Of a DNA stretch of 64,000 bases, positions 22,025 through 32,099 are shown piece by piece. Source of the stretch: Prorocentrum cordatum (taxonomy: Eukaryota; Sar; Dinophyceae; Prorocentrales; Prorocentraceae); contig CAUYUJ010013891.1 in NCBI GenBank assembly GCA_963575745.1, forward strand, positions 447,500 to 511,499, in the 5' to 3' direction. A model generated the notes under the pieces. The model was not told where the DNA came from. It ran no database searches and saw only the letters and a program-made list of their open reading frames with translations. Position numbers and translations under genes: made by a program. Every line of letters starts with the position of its first letter. Position 1 is the first letter of the stretch.

Positions 22025-22180
22025 CAACTGTTTTGAGACTCCCTGGGAGATGTTGTGGGGAGTTATCATTTTCCCAGCTGGAGGAGGCCACGCATATCAT
22101 AACGCAAGGGAAACCCTTGCGTCCGGGGCGCGGGTGGTAATCCATCCGCACCCGAAACCAGACCCTCCACAAAAACCGTC
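22025..22180 (+). repeat. Dispersed repeat family, short copy (one 60-bp unit)
   Basis: The plus strand shows CTGTTTTGAGACTCC, then CTGGAGGAGGCC and ATCATAAC, and then one unit with AAACCCTTGCGTCCGGGGC and GGTGGTAATCCATC. This matches the family at 7240-7935. At the junction the sequence GCAAGGGAAACCCTTGC is a perfect palindrome around AAA, and the unit is in the opposite relative orientation to the long copy. Confidence 0.7.
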
Positions 22181-22844
22181 CTGCGTTCATATCATGTCTT
22201 GCGTCCGCTTGAGCGACTAGCCCGCGAGACGGTTGCAGGCGCGTTCGGCCTCCGACGGAGGCGCTTGCATGGCAAGCGCCAGCGCCGAGAACACTGGGCC
22301 TGAATGAAGCTCGGAATTTTGAAGCCACGGCGTTGGCCACGGCGCGACCAGCCGATTTTCCAAGCTGTCCAGTCTGCCGCCCGAGCCTTGTGCGGACGGT
22401 CTGGATTGTTTTTTCCTTTAGTTCGCAGAAGGGCTTGACCTTGTGCTGCCACCCGCCTGAGCGCGGCGGCGCCCCGCTCAAAGCCCGCAGGGTGGTCCCA
22501 ACCGTTTGCTCTCGCGCGCCAGCGGCTCGCGGGGTGGTCCCGACAGCCTGGCCCGCGGGGTTGAAAAAACGGCTTCGCGATGTGGCCTTTAGAGACCGCG
22601 CCCGTGCTGGCCGAGGCGGCGACGGCGCCGAGGACATTCGACACGCGCGCTCTTGCAATAGAAACGGGAGGAGGTGGCAGGGGGTAAGCAAAAACAGGAG
22701 GGCGAGGAGGGGGCAACGTAGGGGGCGGGGGGGGGCCCCTGCGCCAGGGCGAAAAGGAACATGACGCACAGGAGACAGCAACGACGCCTCACCAATCACG
22801 AGGACGATGGTGAGGGTTATTTCTAGATTGGCCGAGAGGTTTCT
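22181..22844. other. Spacer; possible exon fragment on the minus strand, unassigned
   Basis: An open minus-strand frame (22870-21945) has a moderately protein-like patch near 22440-22300 (KVKPFCELKEKTIQTVRTRL), but no splice sites or family were recognised. Two GGGTGGTCCCGAC-like repeats occur at 22490 and 22535. Confidence 0.25.
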
Positions 22845-22904
22845 TATGTATGTGTATATATATATACACATACCTATATAACTATATACCTATATACTTA
22901 TATA

Positions 22905-22972
<68 letters not shown>

Positions 22973-22976
22973 ATGG
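22845..22976 (+). repeat. TA microsatellite
   Basis: TATG/TACA variants pass into a nearly pure TA array, followed at once by CCCGGGCCCCGGG palindromic DNA (22982-23003). Confidence 0.95.
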
Positions 22977-24535
22977 GAGATCCCGGGCCCCGGGCCCCGG
23001 GCCAGGCCCCTTCCCGGGAGGTCCCTCTGGCTGCCCCCGGGCCTCCGAGTCCGCCCCTCCAGCGGGTCCCGGGCCTCCGAGTCCGCCCAAGAGTGCCCCA
23101 AGAGCGCGCCGGATAGCTGCCAGAGTGCCCGGGAGGCCTCCAGGACGCTCCGAGAGACCACCCAGAACGCTCCGACACGCTCAAGGTAGCCCCAAGACGG
23201 GCCAACAGGCTCCCCAGAACCACGACGTGCGCCCGAAGAGGACCCCAGAGACGGCCCCGACAACCAAAAAACATTGATTTTCTTTTGATTTTTTTGCCTG
23301 TTTTCGGCAGTTTCCCCTTTTCGACCTTCCGACGCTCCAAGACGGCCCACGCCGTCTCCCAGGCTTTCGTGGGCCCTTCCCGGGGCGCTTTTTCGGCTGC
23401 CTTCGGGCCTCCGAATCCGCCCAAGAGTGCCCCAAGAGCGTTCCGGATGGCTGCCAGAGTGCCCGGGAGGCCTCCAGGACGCTCCGACAGACCCCCCAGA
23501 ACGCTCCGACACGCTCAAGGTAGCCCCAAGACGGGCCAAGAGGCTCCCCAGAACCACGACGTGCGCCCGAACAGGACCCCAGAGACAGCCCCGACAACCA
23601 AAAAACATTGATTTTCTTGATTTTTTTGCCTGTTTTCGGCAGTTTCCCCTTTTCGACCTTCCGACGCTCCAAGACGGCCCACGACGTCTCCCAGGCTTTC
23701 GTGGGCCCTTCCCGGGACGCTTCTTCGGCTGCCTTCGGGCCTCCGAATCCGCCCAAGAGTGCCCCAAGAGCGTTCCGGATGGCTGCCAGAGTGCCCGGGA
23801 GGCCTCCAGGACGCTCCGACAGACCCCCCAGAACGTTCCGAGACGCTGCAGGTAGACCCAAGAAGGGCCAAGAGGCTCCCCAGAACCACGACGTGCGCCC
23901 GAAAAGGACCCCAGAGACAGCCCCGACAACCAAAACAACATTGATTTCCCATGGGTTTTTGCTTGTTTTCGGCAGTTTCCCCTTGTCGAGCTTCCGACGA
24001 TCCAAAACGCCCACGACGTCTTCCAGGCCGCCCCAATGATCTCCCAGGCAGCTCTACGACGGCCCAGGAGGCCCCCAAGACGGTCCCATGACGGCCCAAG
24101 AGGCGCCCAAGACGCTTCCAGAGAGCCCTACGACAGCCACCAGGACGCCCCTCCGGCGGCCCCCGGGCTTCCGAGTCCGGTAACACTGGCCCACAAGCGC
24201 CCCGGATGGCTGGCAGAATGCTCGGGGGGCCTCGAGGACGCTCCGAGAGACCCCCAAAAACGCCCCGAGACGCTTAAGGTAACCCCAAGACGGGCCAAGA
24301 GATTCCCCAGAGGCACCGAGTGCGCCCGACGGGAAATCCATAGACAGCTCCGACAAGCCACAATCAGTGACTTCCTTTTAGTTGTTCAAGGTTTTCGCCA
24401 GTCTGCTCTGGCCGAGCTTCCAACGCTCCAAGACGGCCCACAACGTCTCCCAGGCCGCCCCAAGGGTCTCCCAGGCAACACCACGATGGCCCAGGAGGCC
24501 CCCAAGAGAGCCCCAAGACGGCCCACGAGCCACTG
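22977..24535 (+). repeat. ~333-bp satellite, about four units
   Basis: The landmark CAACCAAAAAACATTGATTT falls at 23261 and 23595, and a CAACCAAAACAACATTGATT version at 927 of the next kilobase (23927), so the period is 332-334 bp. Neighbouring landmarks such as CCAGAACCACGACGTGCGCC repeat in step. Copies after 24000 are more diverged. The period is close to a multiple of three, which keeps long Gly/Ser/Arg-rich frames open on the minus strand; these are taken as repeat by-products. Confidence 0.9.
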
Positions 24536-26120
24536 GTGGTGGTGGTGGTGGTGGTGATGGTGGTCCATTGGTCTTCCTTCCGTCGCTGTGCGCTCCGTCT
24601 TCATCTTCCGCTCCAAGTGTGTCACGCCGAAGCCATCAGAGCCACGCGAGCTTCTGTTGCTTTGCGACCTCCTGCGCGTGTGACAGTCTGATGTCAGAGG
24701 TGATGGCAGATTCTCAGAAGACGTCTCCAAAGGCGCAATTATCTTCGCAGCTCGCACAGCTTGTCCAAGAATCCGTTCGAACACCGGAGAGGTCAACATG
24801 GCTCCAAGCAAGGCTGCAGGAGGCTCGGGCTCGGACATGGAAGGTTCGACATGCTTCAGAGCGCCCGAGAGGCGCTGGAGACCCCGATGGCCGCCCCAAG
24901 GGGGGCGAACAGGGCCCCAAAACGGCGCATGAGCTGCCGAAGACGGCCGGAGAGGCCCCGAACGCGAGCCGAAGAAGTCCGCACGAGACACAACGAACTG
25001 AGGAATCATATTTCTCGCCCCAGATCCCCCCGGCCCTCCCCAGGAGGCTCCCAGGGGCGCCGACGAGGCCGCAAGAGGCTTCGAAACGTCCTGCAGGACG
25101 CCCCATAATTCGGAAAATAAGCCGCGGCCTCACCTCCAGGCGCGGTGGCCGGATAGGCTGAAGGTCAGAAGGCTCGCGGCCCTCTGTCCATGCATCACAG
25201 AGGCGATGGCGTGCTGGATGCCGTGCAGTTCCGTTTCGGTTGTGCGCCCACGAACCTTTCCGCTGGGGCTCCGGCCCAGCCAGCCAGGATCCTGGAAGGG
25301 CGGCCGAGGCCCAGGGACGGTCGCGTCGTCCACGAAAATTGTTCCAAGGCGCCCAAGATGGCCTCCAAGACGGCCAAGGTTGCCTCGAAGATGCTTCCAA
25401 GATTGCGAAGATGGCGAAAAGGCAGGGGGCGGCAGTGATTCGTCGTAGGCGTCCTCGATAGCTGGAACCGCACGACGAGCGCGCTCAAGTCCCCCGGGCG
25501 CCGTCGCAGACAAGCGCGGGAACTGCAGTCCCACATGTTGTGAAAAACAAAAGCGACACCCACAATCCGAACACATGCGATTGACATTTGTGAGCGCGGG
25601 GCGTGGGCAACGACGCGCCCAATAAAGAACTCGCGATTCGGGGCACCCCGTATGCTGTGCTCCAGTGCGTCTCCAGAAGCTCGATGCAAGGTTGTCGAAG
25701 TTGGTGGGGCCCCGGGAAGAACAGCAGGATTATGTTCAAGAAAGGCGTGAAGGAGGACGACGTGGCAGAGGGGCTGGCCGACAGCAGCTTCTTGTGCAAG
25801 TCTGCTGGGCTGCTTTGCTCCTCGCCGATGCCGCGCCGCCCGTTTGCCGCTGTCTTTTCGCGAGAATCTTACCAGCCTTTTTGGCCGCAGATAAGCTAGG
25901 GAGTTTTCCCGAATCCCTTCCAAAACCTCTCTGCCCTTCTTGGAGGGGTACCCCCCCTGCGCGCCTCTGAGGTTGATGGTTTCTGAAGGGGACGGGGGAG
26001 GGGCATCGTGCGAAAGGGCTGTGCTGTGGAACCGTCGCGTGTAGTTTAGGGCCCCTCTGCGGGTTTCCGAGGAGCTCTGCGGCATCGCTTTTGCAGCCTG
26101 CGGCGCGGTCGCGAAGCGCT
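24536..26120. other. Repeat-derived spacer without a convincing gene
   Basis: A TGG run (24533-24560) is followed by GC-rich DNA with open frames on both strands. A plus-strand frame around 24690-24830 (MSEVMADSQKTSPKAQL and onward) looks somewhat protein-like but is short and has no context. GGCCCCAAG-type words recur to 25200. No motif was found in 25200-26120. Confidence 0.4.
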
Positions 26121-26129
26121 TGCGCAGAC

Positions 26130-26935
26130 GGCTCCATGGAGGTGTTGGCGTGGTCCAAGAGAGCCCCCGAAGCGAGCCCGAACAGAATCAGACCAGAGGG
26201 CTGTGGTATGGTTCTGTTCGGGGCCTTTTCGGGAACTCCCTTGGGCAGTGTTGGGGTGCGTTCGAGCTCTTCGAAACGGGTTCGGTCGGTCCGAAGAGAG
26301 CTTCAGGAGGGCGCCCGAATGTCCGAGAGGGCCCCTGAGAGGAGCCCGAACATAATCAGACCAGAGGCCTCCCGGATTCTGTTCGGAGCCTTGTCGGGGA
26401 TTCTTTTTGGACCCTCTTGGGTCCCATGTGAGCTCCCCGCAGGGGTCTCGGCGCATCCTTACAGCTCTCGAAGAAGGCTTCAGAGTGGTCGAAGAGGTCC
26501 CCCGAATCGATTCCCAACATAATTGCGCCACAGGCCTTGGGTATGGTGCTGTTCGGGGCCTTTCCAGGGATTCTCTTTGGCCCTCGGCAAGCCCGCGTGA
26601 GCTCTCCGAGGCGGGCCTGGTGGGTCCGAACAGGGCTCCAAGAAGCTTCGGAATGTCCGAGAGGGCCCCCGAAAGGAACCCCAACAGAACCCACCAGAGG
26701 CCTTTTGTGTGGTTCTGCGCGGGACCTTCTCGGGGGTTTTCTTAGGCTTTCGTGTGCCCCATTTCAGCGCTCCGAAGCGGGCTCGATGGATCGGCCGGAA
26801 GAGGTTCCGAAACAAGCCCGAACAGAACCATGCCAGAGGCATTCGGTATGGTTCTGTTCGGGGCCTTTTTCGGGGATTGTCTAGGGCCCTCAGGGGGTCC
26901 ATTTAAGCTCTCCGAAGCGGGACGGCCGAGCTCCG
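26130..26935 (+). repeat. ~165-bp satellite, five units
   Basis: The landmark GTTCTGTTCGGGGCC recurs, with changes, at 26211, 26375, 26546, 26712 and 26851 (spacings 164, 171, 166 and 139). Each is preceded by GAACAGAA-CAGACCAGAGG-like DNA and followed by CTCTCCGAAGCGGG-like DNA. The GAACAGAACC/GTTCTGTTC pair within each unit is itself an inverted repeat. Confidence 0.85.
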
Positions 26936-27028
26936 ACCTACGAGGGTCGCCTGCAGCAAGAGGTCTCCGACGAGGGGTGGTGGTTCACGAGCCGACGCCG
27001 GGTAGACCCGGCCGTGGTCGCGCCACCA

Positions 27029-27330
27029 CTCCTCCTCCTCCTCCTCCTCCTCCTCCTCCTCCTCCTCCTCCTCTTCCTCCTCCTCCTCCTCCTCCTCCTC
27101 CTCCACCTCCTCCTGCTTTCCTCCTCCTGCTTTTCCTCCTCCTTCTCCTGTTTCTCCTCCTCCTCTCCTCCCCTACTTCTCCGCCTCCTCCTTCTCTTCT
27201 TCTCCTCCTCCTCCTCCTCCTTCTTCCTCCTCCTCCTCCTCCTCCTCCTCCTCCTCCTCCTCCTCCTCCCCCTCCTCTTCCTACTGTTTCTTATCCTTCC
27301 TCGCCCTCCTTCCTCCTCCTGCTCCTCCTC
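27029..27330 (+). repeat. CTC microsatellite with T-rich variants
   Basis: CTC units with scattered TTC, CTG and CCC changes over about 300 bp. It is polypyrimidine on the plus strand. Confidence 0.93.
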
Positions 27331-27750
27331 CTGCTCCTACAGTCTCACCCAAAGTTCCACTGTCACTGCAGTGTTCCTCCTTATCTCGTGGACATTTTGG
27401 CAGCTATGGGGTCTGTTTCGTGGGCCTTGTCCTCCCTGACCCCAGCAACAATCTCCTAACATATTCGACACTACTCCAAACGAGGTTCCCGCGACCCCCC
27501 CCCCAGAATATCATACCAAAACCCTGTGGTATCACCGTTTATGGCCCTGCTTCCGAGGCCACCTTGCAGACCCTTTCGGGCCCCGTGGAGCGCCTTCTTG
27601 TACGCCTTCTTGTATTCCCCTCCTGTCTTCCGTGACCTTCTTGTCTTCCGTGACCTTCGTATTTCCGAAGTGGACGAAGGAGGTTGGAAGAAGAAGAAGC
27701 TCTCTAAACCACCTACGCCCGGAGGGCTGGTGGGATTGTCCCAGCGGACG
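27331..27750. other. No recognisable gene
   Basis: Ordinary-composition spacer between arrays. A duplicated CTTCTTGT/CTTCCGTGACCTT stretch lies near 27595-27655. Confidence 0.5.
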
Positions 27751-27752
27751 GG

Positions 27753-27793
27753 CTAGAACTTGAGCGCGCGCGAAGCGCGCGCGATGGTTCTAG
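27753..27793. other. Strong hairpin: GCGCGCGC stem with CTAGAAC outer stem
   Basis: CTAGAAC (27753-27759) pairs with GTTCTAG (27787-27793). GCGCGCGC (27764-27771) pairs with GCGCGCGC (27775-27782) around a GAA loop, leaving a 4-by-4 internal loop. A TA/TACA run starts immediately at 27793. Confidence 0.8.
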
Positions 27794-27904
27794 TATATAT
27801 ATATATACATACATATACATATATACATCGTCGGAATAATTTTGCTCCCCCCGCCTGCCCCCCCCCCCCCCCCGCCATGTTTTTCTCGACGGGAAGTATA
27901 ACTC

Positions 27905-28011
27905 GCTCCTTCTCTTCCCCCTGCTCCTCCTCCTCCTGCTCCTCCTCCTCGTCTTCCTCTTCCTCCTCCTCGTCCTATTGCTCTTCCAGCTGCTACTGAT
28001 ACTGCTACTGA

Positions 28012-28099
<88 letters not shown>

Positions 28100-28130
28100 G
28101 CTACTGCTACTGCTACTGCTACTGCTACTG

Positions 28131-28171
<41 letters not shown>

Positions 28172-28180
28172 GCTACTGCT
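27905..28180 (+). repeat. CTC then CTA (TAC) microsatellites
   Basis: CTC/CTG units occupy 27905-27985, and CTA units, interrupted by CTG, occupy about 27991-28175. The minus strand would encode poly-Ser or poly-Val, which is taken as incidental. Confidence 0.95.
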
Positions 28181-28261
28181 TGAGATGTGGCCGTGCAACT
28201 TCCCGGCTTCCCGCGCCATCCTTCGAAGCAGCTTGGCCAGTGGCCGTGCACAAATGGCAAC

Positions 28262-29237
28262 GGCGCTTGCAAGGCAACGGCACGAGGATGAGCATATGAA
28301 TGACGATGTTGGTGGCGATGATACGGATTATATTGAGGACGATGTCTCGGACGAGGTTGAGGACGATGCCGATGATGAGGATGAGGACGACGATGACATG
28401 TTGATGGTGGTGGTTGTGATAAATATGTTGGTGGTGGTGAGGGTGATGATTATGATGCTGCTGATTGTTATGGTGGTGATGTTCTTGATGACGATGGTGA
28501 TGGTGAAGATGGCGACGCCATTTTCCTCATAGTGATGATGTTGATGCCGCTGCTGCTGATGACGATGGTGATGGTGGTGGTGGGGTTGGTTGCGTCTGCG
28601 AAGAAAAGCAAGGATGATCTGAGTAGTCAGACCAACCAGTCTAGAATTGCAGCAGTAATCGGCTTCAAAGTGGCACTGGTAATTTTAATAACAACATTAG
28701 CATTTTATTTGCCATGCGCATTCGTAGTAACGGATGCGGTGATGCAGATGATGTTGAGGTTGATGATGTTGATGTTGATTATGATGATGATAGTGGTTGT
28801 GATCATGTTGCTGCTGCGGGTGATGGTGATGCTGATGATGGTTTTGTTGATGGTGATGACGGCGATGATGCTTATGATGATGTTGTTGCTGCTGATTATG
28901 ATGACGTCGATCATGATGGTGAAGTTGATAATGCTGATGGCGACGACGATGATGATGGTGCTGATGATGATGCTGCTGAAGGTGGTGGTAAAAAATGGGT
29001 GATGCTGATACTGATGGTGAAGATGCTAATGATGTTGATGATGATGGTGATGCTGATTATGATGCTGACGGCCACGCTGCTCCTGCTGTTGCTGCTTCTC
29101 ATGAGGATGATGACGATGATGAGGATGATGGTGATGATGCTGATGCTTGTGAAAACGATATTGGCGATGATGCTGGTGATGCTAGTGATGATGATGCTGA
29201 TGATGGGAATGATGCTGCTGATGCTGATGCTGATGAC

Positions 29238-29304
<67 letters not shown>

Positions 29305-29434
29305 TTGATGATGATGATGATTTTGATGGTGATGAGTATGAGGTGGATGAACAGGTGAGGCAATGCAATGTCAGCTGCGACCCATTTGCCAGCCTTGCCT
29401 TGCAGACGGCCCATCGGCGGAAGATGATGATGAC

Positions 29435-29496
<62 letters not shown>

Positions 29497-29500
29497 GGCG
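28262..29500 (+). repeat. GAT-rich triplet array, over 1 kb, with unique islands
   Basis: Degenerate GAT/GGT/GCT triplets run from 28285 to 29340, near-perfect at 29240-29305, and a second near-perfect block lies at 29424-29497. Non-repeat islands occur at about 28590-28735 and 29355-29420. All six frames stay open for long distances because of the triplet period. Confidence 0.93.
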
Positions 29501-29691
29501 GAGGTGAAGTTGGACGAGGAGGAGGAAAGGGAGGAGCCGGCGTTCCAGTCTTGGCAAAGTGCCTACTCGCCAACGTCCGAAACACACGTGCTTGCCTCGA
29601 TGTATTGGATCGTGGCCCCGCGGCGGATCCAGGCCATTTGCGAGTAGTGACTTTGCGAGTCGTGGAACGCGCTCACCTACATCGGCGGAAC

Positions 29692-29753
29692 AGGAGGAGG
29701 ACCAGGAGGAGGAGGAGGAGGAGGAGGAGGAGGAGGAGGAGGAGGAGGAGGAA
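29692..29753 (+). repeat. GGA microsatellite
   Basis: Nearly perfect GGA units. Confidence 0.95.
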
Positions 29754-29950
29754 GGCCACGAGGAGGAGCCGCGGCGGCCGCGCAGCGCGCAGGCTTCCTG
29801 GGTCGCGCCGCTGTGCACGGCCGCGTTGTGCGGCGCCCCCATCGGGGCCGCGTCGCAGGCCACGGGCCTGGCGGGGTGGGGACGCAGCACACGCTGTTGC
29901 TTCCGGGCCGGCTTATCCACAGCAGCGAAACGGATAGCGAACCAGGTAAT

Positions 29951-30093
29951 CGGTAATTACCACCAAAACCAGCCATGCGCAGAGGGGGTAGGGGAGGAGG
30001 GAAGGGTGCTTAGAAGCACCCCCTACTTCATCGAAGCCTGTTTCTTCCCTCCCCCTACCCCCTTGTGCGTGCCGCCAACGGTAATTACCACCA
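29951..30093. mobile_element. Small foldback (MITE-like) element with 15-bp direct repeats
   Basis: CGGTAATTACCACCA occurs exactly at 29951-29965 and again at 30079-30093. Between them, a purine-rich arm (about 29978-30004, GGGGGTAGGGGAGGAGGGAAG) pairs with a pyrimidine-rich arm (about 30044-30069). The apex holds a second hairpin, GGGTGCTT-AGA-AGCACCCC (30005-30022). GGTAATTACC is itself a palindrome. No coding capacity. Confidence 0.6.
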
Positions 30094-30099
30094 TACGCT

Positions 30100-30962
30100 G
30101 TTGACGGGTGGCAGCGACAGAGGGCTGCAATGCAGAAAGAAGGGCGTACACGACGGCACGCGCGGGAGGCAGCACACACGCACACTCACGGAGCCGCGCC
30201 TGGGCTGGTGAAACGCATGTGCAGTATGGCTGTACGTGAAATTAGAATGCAACATGCGCCACTGCAGGGCCTCGGAAAGCGTGCGGGAACAACGAAGGGG
30301 GAGGGGAATAGCTCACGGGGGGGAGCATTGACCCTTTTGACCCTCAATCGCCTATTCTGCTTGGGTGGCGTACCCTGCCGAGAAGTGCGCAGTCTCGATC
30401 GGGGTGGGGAAGAAGCTTGGGTATGTGTTCGGATGGCGTCGGATATCTTGAATGTTTTTGGATGTCCGTGGATGTCTCTGTTCGTGCTTGTAGCTTGCCC
30501 AGCTCGGAACATCGATTCTGGCTTGTTGTTCGTTGTTGGATGTACGTCCATACATGACGATGCTGTTGCTGGCGAAGGGGTGGCCAGCTCACAGAGGGGG
30601 AAGCATCGGCCCCCAATCGCCCATTCTGTTTGTGCGGCGTACCCTGCCGAGTAGCGCGCGGTTTCGCCCGGGGAAGCGTCAATTTGGGCTCGGGCGTCGA
30701 TCGGGGCCCGCGTGCCGTACCCTCCGGAGGAACGTGCAGCTTCGCCGTCGCGGGCCCATCGCCGATCCATTGGCGATGCATCGCCGATTCCAGGCCGATC
30801 ATTCCCCGCAGGGTGACCACCTCCTCCTCCTCTTCCTCCTCCTCCTCCAACCGTTTTGGGCCCCGACCGCCTGCCGCGAGCGCGTGGGCCTTGCCTTTGC
30901 GATTTTCAAAACGGCACACTGCAAAGGCGAGCCACAGCAGTTGTCATACTCTCCCCGTCAAG
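30100..30962. repeat. LINE 5' region with a repeated block
   Basis: A block containing CAATCGCCTATTCTG and GGCGTACCCTGCCGAG occurs near 30346 and again near 30618 (272 bp apart), with a third partial GCCGTACCCTCCGGAGGA near 30713. It lies just upstream of the plus-strand LINE ORF and may be its duplicated 5' UTR (inference). A CTC run lies at 30820-30847. Confidence 0.45.
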
Positions 30963-32072
30963 ATGGCTGGCACGCCGCCATGGGTCTCGCGAGCTTGGGC
31001 ACGCGAGGACGCCTGGGCGGAGTACGCCAGCTGGGGTAACAAGTCCAAAGGAGGTGGAGCGAAAGGCAACAAGGGCTACGGTAAGGGAGGAGTTGGTGCA
31101 GCCAAGGACGCAGGAAAAGGATCAGGAGGCAAGGGTGCGGAGAACGACGAGGACCCTCGAACCCGTCGTCTGGGGGCCTGGGTTAACGGACCTCCAGCGC
31201 TGCAGCCAGGACCCCAGCCGATCCAGATTGGGGAGACCTTGTCGGAGTAAGAGTTGGAGAACATGTTGTCTTGTGCGAAGCGCTTTGGAGATGTGGCTGC
31301 AGCTACTCAAGACCAGATCGCGCTGGAGAGGCTCCGAGCGGCATCCAAACAACCCGAGGAGAAGCCCATCCATCAAAGGGCCACGGCGGCCCACCAACGA
31401 GTTCAGTTCTTGGAGAAGAAGCTCAACGCGGCCGTCGAGCAGTTGGAGAAGTGGAGGACACGGTGTGACGAGGAGGCTACAAAAGTCAGTCAGCTTTCAG
31501 GAGAGGTCGAGGCCGCGGGCAAGGAACACAAGCAATTGGTCGACCAGCTGCGCAACCAGGTGTGTCACAAGCAGCACGATGCTCCGCCTACTCATGCTGC
31601 TTCTAACGGCCTTCGCCTGCGCGACCTCATCGAAGGCAAAGCGGATACCATCGAGTTCACGGGCGCAAGAGAGATTTTGTGTATTCCAGAGGATGAGTGT
31701 GAGGTCACAGACGGGGACAAGCAGATCCTCCAGCAGCGCACCAACGAACCCAGGGCCAACATCGCTGAGGCCGCCAAGCAGGCTTTGGGAGGCATCCTTT
31801 CCAATATCGATGATATTAAGCAGCAACACATCACACACATGGCACGCCTGGGGAAGAAGACGCGGAACGGACCTGATGGAGCTCTAGTTGCGGGAGACGG
31901 TGGCGACGGAGGAGTCGGCAGCAGAGATGGGGCCGGAGATTCAGGCGTGGGCGGGACAGCCGGGCAGGAGGCCCCACCATCCGCAGGAGAACCTTCAGAC
32001 ATCAGGGAGCGAGCGCGCCGTGCTGTCACCCAAGCGCCGCCCCCTGTACCGAGCGCCACGGCCAGTGCTTAA
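30963..32072 (+). pseudogene. LINE ORF1-like region with one nonsense codon
   Basis: The ATG at 30963 follows CCCCGTCAAG. The protein starts MAGTPPWVSRAWAREDAWAE, is Gly/Lys-rich (likely nucleic-acid binding) and runs to an in-frame TAA at 31248-31250. The same frame then continues with ELENMLSCAKRFGD and a long charged helix (31330-31560) that is a strong coiled-coil candidate, to 32072. The frame is unchanged across the TAA, so this is most simply one ORF with one stop mutation. The role is probably RNA binding and multimerisation in the LINE particle, from the family's general pattern. Confidence 0.65.
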
Positions 32073-32099
32073 GCGTTCAGGAGGCAAACTTGCATTAAC

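Noticed and set aside
23181-24186. Long minus-strand Gly/Ser/Arg-rich proteins
   Set aside because: They follow the ~333-bp satellite period, and the repeat structure explains the open frames.
27713-28272. Poly-Ser and poly-Val proteins
   Set aside because: They are translations of the CTA microsatellite.
6260-29500. CRISPR-like arrays
   Set aside because: The repeat arrays have no unique, equal-length spacers, no cas genes are present, and the DNA is eukaryotic.
28714-29507. Poly-Asp or poly-Met proteins
   Set aside because: They are translations of the GAT triplet array in different frames.
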